DNA of 64,000 nt from Herpetosiphon gulosus (GTDB lineage: Bacteria; Chloroflexota; Chloroflexia; Chloroflexales; Herpetosiphonaceae): positions 62,001 through 126,000 of the forward strand of contig NZ_BAABRU010000001.1 in the NCBI RefSeq assembly GCF_039545135.1, in the 5' to 3' direction. The notes beneath the pieces were generated by a model. It was given only the letters and a program-made list of their open reading frames with translations. It was not told where the DNA came from and did not search any database. The position numbers and the translations under genes were made by a program. Shown one piece after another: positions 1 through 8,862 of the stretch. The first letter of the stretch is position 1; each line of letters opens with the position of its first letter.

Positions 1-3000
1 AATAAACTTACCAACTGTCCATGTGCTCGCCACATTGATCGTGGGAGTCGTGGCACTATCGTTATAGTTGGCGTTAAAGACACCGCCCGGGTTACGCCAT
101 GTAAGGTCGGCAGTATTGTTGATCGTGCTGAGTGGCGTAGTTGAGTCAGCCACCGCACCCCGAACCATCAAGGTCAACACTTGGTCGTTAGCGCCATTGG
201 TGTTGAGATCCAGGCTAAGGTTGCCCGTGGTGCGTAATTGGCCTCCAACAATTGTGAAATTGCCAGCAACATTGGTGGTAGTTGCCCCATCACTGACTGT
301 TGCCGAGAGAATGCTGGTAGCAGTCAATTGGCTTGGCAAGGTGTCGGTAATCATTACGCTAGTGGCGTTGGCTCCGCTACCTGCGGTTGGCTGCACCTTG
401 ATGAAATAGCGTACTTCATCACCAGCATCAACTCCAGTGGTGACTGAATTGATCGTCTTGCTGATGTTGAGTTCTGGCTCAACCACCGTAACTGTGACTT
501 GATTGTTGGTATCGCTCAAGCCTGGGTCGGCACTCGCATCAACATCATTAGTTAAGAGCGTGCCGCTGGTGGCGTTGCCTGCTACGGTTGCCTGATAGGT
601 AATCGTAAAGCTATCGGTATCGGCAACCGCTGCATTATCAACGTTGCCTGGATTGAGCACGCTGCTGGCGCTGATGGTTAGTACTTGGCCGCTGACATTG
701 GCGGCAAAGCCATTGACCGTCATGCCGTTGGCATTTTCAATCACTGCCGAAGCTGGTACATACGTCATGCCAACTGGCAACGTATCAACCCATTGAATAT
801 TATCGGTTGTACCTTCGATTAAGGTTGTGCTCAATCGGTAGGTAACGGTTGCTCCAGCCCCAACTTCAGGGCCAGGTGCAACTACCGTTTTGGCTACGCT
901 AAAGCTGTTGGCAACGGTAATCGTTGGCGCAAGATCGGTCGCCGTGTAGCTGGCCCGTTGGACACCAGCGCTATTTCGCCATGTGACGGTTGCAGCGTTA
1001 GCAATCGCGCCACCTGGGTTAATTTGGTTGCGGACTTGGCCTGCCACGATAATCGTCAAACGTTGATCATTGGTACCATTAGTATCAAGCAACAAGTTTG
1101 GTGGCGTGATAGTTACTAAATCGCCGCTACCATTGATTGCAAAGTTGCTAGAAACATCGGTGTTGGTTGCGCCATCGCTAATCGTGGCACTTTCAATCAC
1201 AAAGTTTGGCACGCCAGCTGGCATATCATCGCTGATATTGATATTAAATGCGTTGGCATTGCTTGCGGCTTGATGCGAGACCTCAATCCGGTAGCGCACG
1301 GTATCGCCAGCATCAACCCCGACTGAACTGGTTGTGAGTGCTTTATCAATTGCCAAGCTTGGCTCAACCACTGTAACGCTGGCTGAATTATTGTTGTCAC
1401 TCAAACCTGGGTTGGCACTCGCATCAACATCGTTGGTCAATACTGTGCCAGCAACATTGCCAGCAACATCATTCACGGTCGCTTGATAACTGACGGTAAA
1501 TGCATCGGTATCGGCAACGGCAGCATTATCAACATTGCCGGGGTTGGTTACACTAGTGGCATCAATTGTTAATACTTGACCACTGATCGAAGCATTCAGC
1601 CCAGTAACTGTCATGCCGTTAGCATTTTCAATCACTGCTGAGGCAGGTACATAGCTCATGCCTGCGGGCAAGGTATCGACCCATTGCAGATTATTGGTTG
1701 TACCTTCAATCACGGTCGTGCTCAAGCGATAGGTGACGGTTGCGCCGACGGCAACGTTTGCGCCTGGGGCGGCCACCGTCTTGGTGACACTAAAGCTAGC
1801 TGGAATCGTGATCGTTGGTGCAAGATCGGTGGCGGTATAGCTGGCCCGTTGCACACTTTCGCTATTGCGCCATGTGACAGTTGCGGCGTTGGCAATCGTG
1901 CCACCTGGATTAACCGTGTTGCGAACCGTTCCGCGCATCACAATCACCAAGACTTGATCACTTGGCCCATTAGTATTGAGCGCTAGGTCTACTGGCGTAA
2001 GTGTGACCAAATCGCCACTGCCATTGATGCTAAAGTTGCTCGCAACATCAGTGGTAGTAGCACCATCGTTGATGATCGCACTTTCAATCACTGTGCCTTG
2101 CAAAGCGGCAGGCATATCATCGGTGATATTCAGGCCAAAGGCGTTGGCATTACTGGTTGCTTGAGGGAAGACTTCAATGCGGTAACGCACGGTATCGAAA
2201 GCATCGACCCCAGCGGTGCTGGTGCTGATGCTCTTATCAATCGACAAGAGTGGCTCACGCACTGTAACACTAACCGAGTTATTGTTATCGGCTGCTACGC
2301 CATCAGCAGTCGCATCAACATCATTGGCTAGCACCGTACCAGCAACATTGCCAGGCACATCGTTGACCCGAGCCTGATACGAAATCGTAAAGCTATCTGT
2401 ATCCATAGTTGCCGAATTATCGACATTACCAGGATTGACGACACTTGCTGTAGCGAAGGTCAGGGTCTGACCCGAGAGTGAGACGGTAACGGTTGCAATG
2501 GTCATCCCATTTGGGGTTATGGTTGATGAGCCAGAAACATAGCTCATGCCAACCGGCAAGGTATCAACCAATTGCAGATTATTGGTTGTGCCTTCTAAGA
2601 CATTGACGGTTAATTGATAGGTAACAATACTGCCAATGGTAGGTGTGCCACCTGCAATTACTGTTTTGGTTACCGTAAATGGTGCTGGAACCGTAATATT
2701 TGGCGCGGCGCTCGAATCGTTGTAATTTGAGCGTTGGAGTGAGGTTGCGTTGCGCCAAGTAATATTGGCGGTGTTGGCAATCGTTGCGCCAGGCGTTACT
2801 GCATTGGTAACAACCCCACGAACAATAATCGTTAAGGATTGATCGGTTGTGCCATTGGTATTGATATTAAGATTGGTAGCGGTTGTCGTCGAAAGTTGGC
2901 CTGAGCCATTGATTGTGAAATTACTGGTCACATCAGTATTGGTTGCGCCATCGCTGATCGTTGCCGATTCAACAACTGGTGAACCAAGCAATGCCGGAAG

Positions 3001-5538
3001 ATCATCAACCACACTCAGATCATAGGCTTGGGCCGTGCTGGCAGCGGTATGATCGACCCGAATGCGGTAGCGCACGGTGTCGCCAGCATCGACGGCGGTT
3101 GATACGCCAACAATTGTTTTGCTCACATCCAAGAATGGCTCAACGATCGTCAGGTTGTGGGTATTGCCAGTATCACCTTGGCTTGGGTTGGCTGCGGCAT
3201 TGACACTATTGGTCAAAACCACGCCGCTGACATTGGCTGGTACATCAAGCACTTTTACTTGATAGGATAAGCGGAACACATCGCTATCAGCGGTTGCCCC
3301 GTTATCAACATTGCCTGGGTTAACCACACTGCTTGCATTAATCGTCAAGGTTTGGCCGCTGACATTGGCAATTAAGCCATTGATTGTCATGCCATTGCTA
3401 TTACTAACGTTAATTGAGCCTAGCACATAACTGGTATTCGCAGGCAAGGTATCAACAAATTGTAAGTTATTAGTCCTGCCTTCAATCACCCCAACATCAA
3501 GATGATAAGTAACATCTTGGTTAATCAAGGCCTCAGTTTCAAGGCTCGATTTGCTGACGGTAAAGGCGCGGGCCATGGTTGCATTGACATTGGCACTGCT
3601 ATCAGTCAAGCCAGCAACCGTGCCAAGTGAGGCGCTATTGCTCCAAGTCGTATTAGCAACATTGCCAAAAACTGTACCTGCCACAGTTGTATCAGCAACT
3701 TTGGCGTTGAGCACTAAAGTTAGTTTTTCGCTGTTGTTGCCATTGGAACGATAGCGCAGATTAAACGGCGCTGTTGTGGCTAGGTCGCCACTTCCAATAG
3801 ACATATTACCTGCTACGTTGGTATTCGTTGCTCCATCGCTTACGATAGCGCTAACAATACTGGGGCTATTGAGTTGAGCTGGTAAATCATCAGTCAGGTT
3901 GAGGTTAAATCCATCGGCTAAACTCAACGAAACCGTATCAGCCCCTTCAACAATGGTGGCATGTTCCACTTCAATTTGATAGGTGATCGTATCAAAGGCA
4001 TCGAGGTTGGTAATATTGCTGGTGATGGTTTTGCGCACATTCAGAATTGGCGTAATCAATTGGCCAAAAATTTCTGATTCGCCCGCTGTTTGACCATCAC
4101 GATTATCGGCCCCACCCCAGACAACCAAGCTATGGTTGAGGGTCTGGCCAGCGTAGGCAATCCCAATGAAGCCATTGGCAAAATGAGTATCACTGCCACT
4201 TGGCCCCATATCGCTCACTTGCACATCATTGGGAGCGATGCGTGCGCCAGTTTGGGCATTAATTTTTTGAGTAAAGATTTCGCGTTCGGTATTGCCAGGC
4301 GCACTGGGAGCCATCCAGGCGATAATAAATTGGTTATCGCGTGAGTTATAGGTAATCGCGGGGTCGGTTGAAACCCCGGTATTGGTTGATGAGAGCGCCA
4401 ACAGGCCACCACTCAGCGCACCAGTTGCTCCATTGACCAGCTGACCATAGACGTTATAGACCGAGTTGGTCACATTATCGCCCGACCAAATAACCATGTA
4501 GAGATTATTATTGGGATTATAACCAACATTAACATCAAACGAATCTTGATTAACGTTATTGGCGATCAAGAAATCGTCAGCGCCAACCTCAGTTAAGGCT
4601 GCGCTCAAACGTTGACCATAAACATCAAAATCGCCGTCGGTGCCACTATCATCGGAGCGCCAAACGACTAAATATTCATTATTGACACTATTCCACACAA
4701 TATTCGGGTCTTCAGGGCGGATGGTGGCAGTACCAGTTGTACCAACATCGGAAACTTTAACATCGCCACCGATCTCGATCAGGTTGCCGCCGCTATAGCC
4801 GAGCAACTGAACATACACTTCAAATTCACCCTCGGCTCGTCCGCCAACCATATCATCGCCATACCAAACCACTGCATATTGGTTGTTGGTGGCGTTATAA
4901 GCCACGGATGGCTCAAAGGCATCAAGCGTATTTACGCCATCTGCGCCCATTTGGCTTACTCGGAAGGGAGTGCCAATCAAGCTACCATTGGCAGCAACCC
5001 GCTGAGCATAGATTTCTAGTTCATTGGTGATCCCGGCGGCGGCTTGGCTATCGCCTTCAAAAATCACTAAATATTCGTTATTGACGCTATTCCAAACTAC
5101 TTGCGGCTTGGCGTAGGTATCTTGAACATCAGCATCATCGGCAATCAAAAAGTCGTTGGTGCCAATTTCAGCACCAGTCGCTGCATCGATTAACTGACCA
5201 TGCAAGTTTAATGAGCCAGTGGCAGTTTCTAAGCCTTCCCACACCAACAGATATTGGCTATCGGTGGCATTATAGGCAACCACAGGATTAACGGCGATAC
5301 TGCCATCACTATTGCCAAGCCCACCCATATCGCTCAACAACACATCGTTGGAGCCAAGGAGGGGCGCAGCCATCGGGCGTTCAGCCAACGTTTGGGCTTG
5401 CTGCACAGGCTTTGGAGCGGCAAAGGCTCCACTTCCTTGCAGCACAAACAGCACTCCAGCTAGGAGTGCCGCTACCACAGCAGAAAGTCGAGATTGTTTC
5501 AACACAGCGGGATACCTTTCTGTTTGGGTTACCTTCAT
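1..5538 (-). CDS. giant exported propeller + tandem DUF11-repeat surface protein (C-terminus beyond window)
   Basis: The frame stays open for 1846 codons and runs off the window, so the C-terminus is unseen. Residues about 12-42 form a signal peptide (KQSRLS, hydrophobic run, then GAFAA). Residues about 55-490 hold seven repeats of the type YN..NNQYxVVW.GDD, probably one seven-bladed propeller. From about residue 498 there are nine complete DUF11/isopeptide-type beta domains of about 145-150 residues, starting near 4045, 3560, 3130, 2680, 2245, 1795, 1355, 900 and 465. Two types alternate: 'VDAGDTVRYRIEV' with 'ESATISDGATNT', and 'EGTTNNLQWVDTLP' with 'NPGNVDN'. The first ATG (5538) overlaps the upstream stop as TGATG. 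A GTG at 5505 preceded by AGAAAGG gives a more classical signal peptide and may be the true start. Probably a cell-surface fibre or adhesin; the role is inferred. Confidence 0.85.
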   Translation of the reverse strand, partial: MKVTQTERYPAVLKQSRLSAVVAALLAGVLFVLQGSGAFAAPKPVQQAQTLAERPMAAPLLGSNDVLLSDMGGLGNSDGSIAVNPVVAYNATDSQYLLVWEGLETATGSLNLHGQLIDAATGAEIGTNDFLIADDADVQDTYAKPQVVWNSVNNEYLVIFEGDSQAAAGITNELEIYAQRVAANGSLIGTPFRVSQMGADGVNTLDAFEPSVAYNATNNQYAVVWYGDDMVGGRAEGEFEVYVQLLGYSGGNLIEIGGDVKVSDVGTTGTATIRPEDPNIVWNSVNNEYLVVWRSDDSGTDGDFDVYGQRLSAALTEVGADDFLIANNVNQDSFDVNVGYNPNNNLYMVIWSGDNVTNSVYNVYGQLVNGATGALSGGLLALSSTNTGVSTDPAITYNSRDNQFIIAWMAPSAPGNTEREIFTQKINAQTGARIAPNDVQVSDMGPSGSDTHFANGFIGIAYAGQTLNHSLVVWGGADNRDGQTAGESEIFGQLITPILNVRKTITSNITNLDAFDTITYQIEVEHATIVEGADTVSLSLADGFNLNLTDDLPAQLNSPSIVSAIVSDGATNTNVAGNMSIGSGDLATTAPFNLRYRSNGNNSEKLTLVLNAKVADTTVAGTVFGNVANTTWSNSASLGTVAGLTDSSANVNATMARAFTVSKSSLETEALINQDVTYHLDVGVIEGRTNNLQFVDTLPANTSYVLGSINVSNSNGMTINGLIANVSGQTLTINASSVVNPGNVDNGATADSDVFRLSYQVKVLDVPANVSGVVLTNSVNAAANPSQGDTGNTHNLTIVEPFLDVSKTIVGVSTAVDAGDTVRYRIRVDHTAASTAQAYDLSVVDDLPALLGSPVVESATISDGATNTDVTSNFTINGSGQLSTTTATNLNINTNGTTDQSLTIIVRGVVTNAVTPGATIANTANITWRNATSLQRSNYNDSSAAPNITVPAPFTVTKTVIAGGTPTIGSIVTYQLTVNVLEGTTNNLQLVDTLPVGMSYVSGSSTITPNGMTIATVTVSLSGQTLTFATASVVNPGNVDNSATMDTDSFTISYQARVNDVPGNVAGTVLANDVDATADGVAADNNNSVSVTVREPLLSIDKSISTSTAGVDAFDTVRYRIEVFPQATSNANAFGLNITDDMPAALQGTVIESAIINDGATTTDVASNFSINGSGDLVTLTPVDLALNTNGPSDQVLVIVMRGTVRNTVNPGGTIANAATVTWRNSESVQRASYTATDLAPTITIPASFSVTKTVAAPGANVAVGATVTYRLSTTVIEGTTNNLQWVDTLPAGMSYVPASAVIENANGMTVTGLNASISGQVLTIDATSVTNPGNVDNAAVADTDAFTVSYQATVNDVAGNVAGTVLTNDVDASANPGLSDNNNSASVTVVEPSLAIDKALTTSSVGVDAGDTVRYRIEVSHQAASNANAFNINISDDMPAGVPNFVIESATISDGATNTDVSSNFAINGSGDLVTITPPNLLLDTNGTNDQRLTIIVAGQVRNQINPGGAIANAATVTWRNSAGVQRASYTATDLAPTITVANSFSVAKTVVAPGPEVGAGATVTYRLSTTLIEGTTDNIQWVDTLPVGMTYVPASAVIENANGMTVNGFAANVSGQVLTISASSVLNPGNVDNAAVADTDSFTITYQATVAGNATSGTLLTNDVDASADPGLSDTNNQVTVTVVEPELNISKTINSVTTGVDAGDEVRYFIKVQPTAGSGANATSVMITDTLPSQLTATSILSATVSDGATTTNVAGNFTIVGGQLRTTGNLSLDLNTNGANDQVLTLMVRGAVADSTTPLSTINNTADLTWRNPGGVFNANYNDSATTPTINVASTWTVGKFI

Positions 5539-6665
5539 CAGACACACAAATATGAGTTGAGCCAGCCACTGCGTGGCGCTTGTTCGATTGTGCGAAGCAG
5601 TGGATGAAGATCAAGATTCGCCAGCTCAAGTGGCATAACTTGGTTGGTGGCTTGATCGGTTGGATGAGCTTGAACAATAAACAATGTAGGCACACTGGTT
5701 TGTTGGCTTGAATAGCGCTCGATTGAGCCGCGTGGAGTTGTCCATACCGCCTTGGCTAGCACTTGCAAGCGCTGTTGATCGTCAGAATTGGGCGAATCAA
5801 GCAAGGCTTGAGCGAGGTAAGCCCCAGCTTCTAGACCTAAAAGATGCGCCAATGCTTCAAATGGGCTTGTTGCTGCATTCGCTGTCGCAAGCGCATCTGG
5901 ATGCCATGGCAAACAGGTAGTTAGGGCTAACTTTGAGCGTAGCTCAGGCTCGATTTCAAACCAAACCATTGGGCTAAGCACTAACTGACGCTTGCCAACA
6001 AACGGGCTATCTATCCACGCTGCTAAAAATTGTTTTGCCTCAGGGCCGCATGCCGTATAAAAGAGCAGATCGCTAGGGGTTTCTGCCAAATAATGCCAGA
6101 GTGGCGCAAAATTGCCGCGATCGGGCGCAACATGGCTCAGGTAGTGGCCAGTTGCCTCGCCTCCAGCATGGTTAAACCCCTCTAAAAGGGCATAATGCAG
6201 ATCATAACCACTATCGTAGTGGCTCAGCGCATGCACAGTTGTGCGGCCCAAATGTTCAGCCGCCCAACGCCCAAGCGCATAGTGGGCCTGCCATAACCCC
6301 AAACTGTGTTGAACAATCCACGGATGTTGTTCGCTGTGGCGCGGAATATTTTCACCAAGATTGACAACCAGCGTTGGGCGTGGCATGCGCTCCAAAAAGG
6401 GCGTAACGTATTCGATTAAGCCAGTTTGAAGCCACAGCACTAAAATATCGACCTGACGGTTGCCGAGCAATTGTTGGATTTTTTGCTCAAGCATAATCAC
6501 TCCAGCCCCAACTTCTTCAACATACACGTGTACATCGTTGATAATGCCATCGTGAATGCTGGGGGCTAGAGCGCTACGAAACCCTTGTTCAAATTGCTCA
6601 GCAATCGCCGATCGATCGACTGCGAAAGGGATGAGCATACCAATACCCAAACGCTGATTGTTCAT
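5538..6665 (-). CDS. type-1 periplasmic-binding-fold-like protein, no signal peptide
   Basis: A 375-residue protein with features of the leucine-binding/Peripla_BP_6 family: an N-terminal strand 'IGMLIPF', a second-lobe segment 'SGYDLHYALLEGFNHAGGE', and a late helix 'LGLEAGAYLAQAL'. The same segments can be aligned with the Tat-exported protein at 8863-10008. Unlike that protein it starts directly with the fold (MNNQRLGIGML) and has no visible export signal, so it is probably cytoplasmic or exported by another route. A GAGG lies 10 nt before the ATG. It is the sixth gene of the collar cluster, and its stop overlaps the giant-protein ATG by one base, suggesting translational coupling. No permease or ATPase is nearby, so a classical ABC uptake role is unlikely. 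The ligand is unknown. Confidence 0.75.
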   Translation of the reverse strand: MNNQRLGIGMLIPFAVDRSAIAEQFEQGFRSALAPSIHDGIINDVHVYVEEVGAGVIMLEQKIQQLLGNRQVDILVLWLQTGLIEYVTPFLERMPRPTLVVNLGENIPRHSEQHPWIVQHSLGLWQAHYALGRWAAEHLGRTTVHALSHYDSGYDLHYALLEGFNHAGGEATGHYLSHVAPDRGNFAPLWHYLAETPSDLLFYTACGPEAKQFLAAWIDSPFVGKRQLVLSPMVWFEIEPELRSKLALTTCLPWHPDALATANAATSPFEALAHLLGLEAGAYLAQALLDSPNSDDQQRLQVLAKAVWTTPRGSIERYSSQQTSVPTLFIVQAHPTDQATNQVMPLELANLDLHPLLRTIEQAPRSGWLNSYLCV

Positions 6666-6686
6666 TCCTTTAAATCCTCAACCAAA

Positions 6687-7184
6687 TTAAGTTTGTGATG
6701 GGAAGATGCCTTGTAAGGCAATACAAAAATTAATTGTCAAAAACGGAGCCATATTCAGGTGGGCTTGGCTGCCCCCAACATTGCTAACCGCCAGTGGGTT
6801 CATCGTACCATTTGGGCCTGTGGTGGTATAGCCATTGACCCCACTCGAACGGGCAGGCGGATAGCCACTAGCGCTATTGGCTGGTTGGTTTGAGGCGGCT
6901 AAGCTATGATTATGGGTTGGTAATTCTGTAATACTCAAGGTATGTGCTTGCTCACCCGCCCGTTCGCCTAAAGTATGCCCACCACCCATATGGATCGGAA
7001 CGCGCCCACGTAAATCGGGCAAAGCAAAATTAACGCGACCATCGCCACCATAGGTTGTACCCAAGAGCGAAAAGAGGGCTTGGTTTTGGTTGATTGGCAA
7101 CAATTGGCCATTACACAAAGCCCAACCACGTGGGGCAAATACGAACGAAAACAGGCGAATTTCGGCTAAAAATGGTTCTGCCAT
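6687..7184 (-). CDS. phage tail collar domain protein (MdpB-like), paralogue 1
   Basis: This 165-residue protein has the tail-collar signature at its N-terminus: 'AEIRLFSFVFAPRGWALC', 'NGQLLPINQNQALFSLLG', 'TTYGGDGRVNFALPDLRGR'. The central part is Gly/Ser/Asn-rich and variable (residues about 85-140), and the end is the conserved 'LTINFCIALQGIFPSQT'. The collar domain occurs in phage short tail fibres and in bacterial 'microcystin-dependent protein' homologues. There is no signal peptide or membrane segment. It is the third of three consecutive paralogues on one strand, 44 nt after the second. AGAGG lies about 11 nt before the ATG. No other phage structural genes are present, so it looks like a resident gene rather than a prophage remnant. 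The function of this bacterial family is not established. Confidence 0.85.
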   Translation of the reverse strand: MAEPFLAEIRLFSFVFAPRGWALCNGQLLPINQNQALFSLLGTTYGGDGRVNFALPDLRGRVPIHMGGGHTLGERAGEQAHTLSITELPTHNHSLAASNQPANSASGYPPARSSGVNGYTTTGPNGTMNPLAVSNVGGSQAHLNMAPFLTINFCIALQGIFPSQT

Positions 7185-7228
7185 ATTAATGTCATCCTCT
7201 TAAATAGCTTAATGCCGATCGTTCGAAC

Positions 7229-7744
7229 TTAGGTGCGGGGTGGGAAGACCCCTTGTAGGGCAATAATAAAATTCAGGGTTAGATAGGGCTGCATATTATT
7301 ATGCGGTTGATCTCCACCAGTTAATGAAAGTTCTTGCGGCGATAGCGTTGTATCGGGAGCATTGCGAAAGGCATCGGTTGATTCGCTGCCACCAAAGAGA
7401 TTATTCGTTGGATCAGCGTTATTGCCATCGATCCCAACATAATTAAAGATATGGTTATGGCTGGGGATTTCGCTTTGTAATAAGGTGACAGTTTCAGAAC
7501 CACCAGTTTCTCCCAGATCGCGTAAACTCAAGCCTGGCCCTTGTCCTTGATGCATTGGGGAACGCCCTTGGAAATCGGGCAGGGCAAAGTTGCTTTTGCC
7601 ATTCCCCCCATAGGTTGTACCTAATAACGAAAATAAAGCGGTATTTTGGGAAAGTGGCAACAACTGACCATCACAAAAAGCCCAACCGCGGGGTGCAAAA
7701 TTGAATCCAACAATCCGAATTTCAGCGACAAATGGGTCTGACAT
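7229..7744 (-). CDS. phage tail collar domain protein (MdpB-like), paralogue 2
   Basis: A 171-residue protein with the same architecture as its neighbours: 'VAEIRIVGFNFAPRGWAFC', 'DGQLLPLSQNTALFSLLG', 'TTYGGNGKSNFALPDFQGR', a His-containing segment 'SEIPSHNHIFN', a variable middle, and the terminal 'LNFIIALQGVFPPRT'. GAGG lies 7 nt before the ATG. The order within the fold (collar domain, then SHNH motif, then a C-terminal aromatic/Pro motif) is kept in all three paralogues, while the 40-50 residues in between differ. That resembles the variable tip of a fibre protein. There is no export signal. It lies 54 nt after paralogue 3 and 44 nt before paralogue 1. Confidence 0.85.
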   Translation of the reverse strand: MSDPFVAEIRIVGFNFAPRGWAFCDGQLLPLSQNTALFSLLGTTYGGNGKSNFALPDFQGRSPMHQGQGPGLSLRDLGETGGSETVTLLQSEIPSHNHIFNYVGIDGNNADPTNNLFGGSESTDAFRNAPDTTLSPQELSLTGGDQPHNNMQPYLTLNFIIALQGVFPPRT

Positions 7745-7798
7745 ACAAGCACCTCAACAATTACATATACTTAACGATTCAAGGCCTGTTTTTTTCGC

Positions 7799-8311
7799 TT
7801 AGGTTGGGGAGGGGAAGATGCCATATAACGAAATAATGAAATCTACAACTAAATAGGGGGACATATTCATATGTGGCTGCGAACCACCAAGCAGGCCAAT
7901 GGTGTTGTTGGCAAATGGCGAAAGATCCCCAGCGGTTGCGCCTGCAACATATAAATTGGTTGCCCCAGCCTTGGCCCAAAATCCATTTTGCGGAATATTG
8001 GTTGTACCATTGTTCGAGCTGACCAAAGCTGGGTGGCTATGGGCAGGTATTTGTGAAACCGTCAGCGTGACTTCTTCCACTCCACCCGTTTCAGCCAAAA
8101 CGAACCCGTTGCCTTGATGCAATGGAAAACGCCCACGTAAATCGGGCAAGGCAAAGGTTTCTTGGCCATCGCCGCCATAGGTTGTGCCAATTAATTGAAA
8201 AAGGGTTTCATACTCTGAGATTGGCAACAATTGTCCTTCGCAGAACATCCAGCCAGCCGGGGCAAAATTGCCACCAAACATCCGAATTTCACCAACATAC
8301 GGTTGTCCCAT
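7799..8311 (-). CDS. phage tail collar domain protein (MdpB-like), paralogue 3 (first in order)
   Basis: A 170-residue protein with 'VGEIRMFGGNFAPAGWMFC', 'EGQLLPISEYETLFQLIG', 'TTYGGDGQETFALPDLRGR', 'SQIPAHSHPAL', and the terminal 'IISLYGIFPSPT'. The frame is open further upstream, but the ATG at 8311 is preceded by GGAGG at good spacing and gives the family's usual N-terminus (MGQPYVGEIR, as in MSDPFVAEIR). It starts only 17 nt after the acetyltransferase stop, so the two are likely co-transcribed and translationally linked. It is the most divergent of the three copies: the collar segment has 'APAGWMF' where the others have 'APRGWA'. Confidence 0.85.
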   Translation of the reverse strand: MGQPYVGEIRMFGGNFAPAGWMFCEGQLLPISEYETLFQLIGTTYGGDGQETFALPDLRGRFPLHQGNGFVLAETGGVEEVTLTVSQIPAHSHPALVSSNNGTTNIPQNGFWAKAGATNLYVAGATAGDLSPFANNTIGLLGGSQPHMNMSPYLVVDFIISLYGIFPSPT

Positions 8312-8328
8312 GTGCGATCCTCCAAAAA

Positions 8329-8811
8329 CTAAGGCCGCCATTCCATTTCGGTATACATACTCAAGCCACCGACAGCTTGAAATCCGAGGCGCTCGTACCA
8401 AGTACTTACCTGCGGATTTTCTTTATAGACATATAAACGAATCCGGCGTTGGCTAGCCTTAGCTTCAGCAATAAACTGAGTCATAAGTTGCCGACCAATG
8501 CCACGCCCACGAAATTGGGGCAGGATCGTTATATCTAAAACGCGCATTAGGGTTAAACTTTGAAATGTGTACCAGTTGCCAACTGGCTTGGCTTTATACA
8601 GCACAATTTGGTAGTTGCCATCGGGGTAGTGTTGCATGTAGTGGGCATGCTGGGCATGATATTGCATTTTGATGAAATCGGCCTTACGGGTTTCATCCCA
8701 ATCAACGCGAGCCAATTCGGCTGCCCGCGTCGAGGCATACAAATTAAGTAGCAGCGACTCATCCTTAGGAGTCGCTGCCCGCAGACTCAGTGGGGCTGCT
8801 AATCCAATCAT
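8329..8811 (-). CDS. GNAT-family N-acetyltransferase in the collar cluster
   Basis: A 160-residue protein with a GNAT fold. The N-terminus 'LRAATPKDESLLLNLYAST' is followed by motif A 'ITILPQFRGRGIGRQLM' (the acetyl-CoA pyrophosphate-binding Q/RxxGxG/A loop) and the C-terminal motif B region 'YKENPQVSTWYERLGF'. AAGGAG lies 7 nt before the ATG at 8811. The gene sits between the Tat-exported binding protein (51 nt gap) and the first collar gene (17 nt gap), all on one strand. The substrate cannot be read from the sequence. Its position suggests it modifies a collar protein (for example an N-terminus or lysine) or a small molecule handled by the cluster, but that is inference. Confidence 0.85.
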   Translation of the reverse strand: MIGLAAPLSLRAATPKDESLLLNLYASTRAAELARVDWDETRKADFIKMQYHAQHAHYMQHYPDGNYQIVLYKAKPVGNWYTFQSLTLMRVLDITILPQFRGRGIGRQLMTQFIAEAKASQRRIRLYVYKENPQVSTWYERLGFQAVGGLSMYTEMEWRP

Positions 8812-8862
8812 CGGTGATCTCCTTCAGCACACCAAACCCTAGAGAATCAAGCAAACCGAGTC

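Noticed and set aside
68-5463. Several plus-strand open frames of 60-113 codons across 1-5500
   Set aside because: They lie entirely opposite the giant minus-strand gene, have low-complexity Thr/Val-rich translations that mirror its repeats, and lack ribosome sites.
6687-8311. Prophage or tailocin remnant
   Set aside because: Only the collar domain is phage-like. No sheath, tube, baseplate, capsid, terminase, integrase, holin or lysin gene is present, and the flanking genes belong to the resident chromosome.
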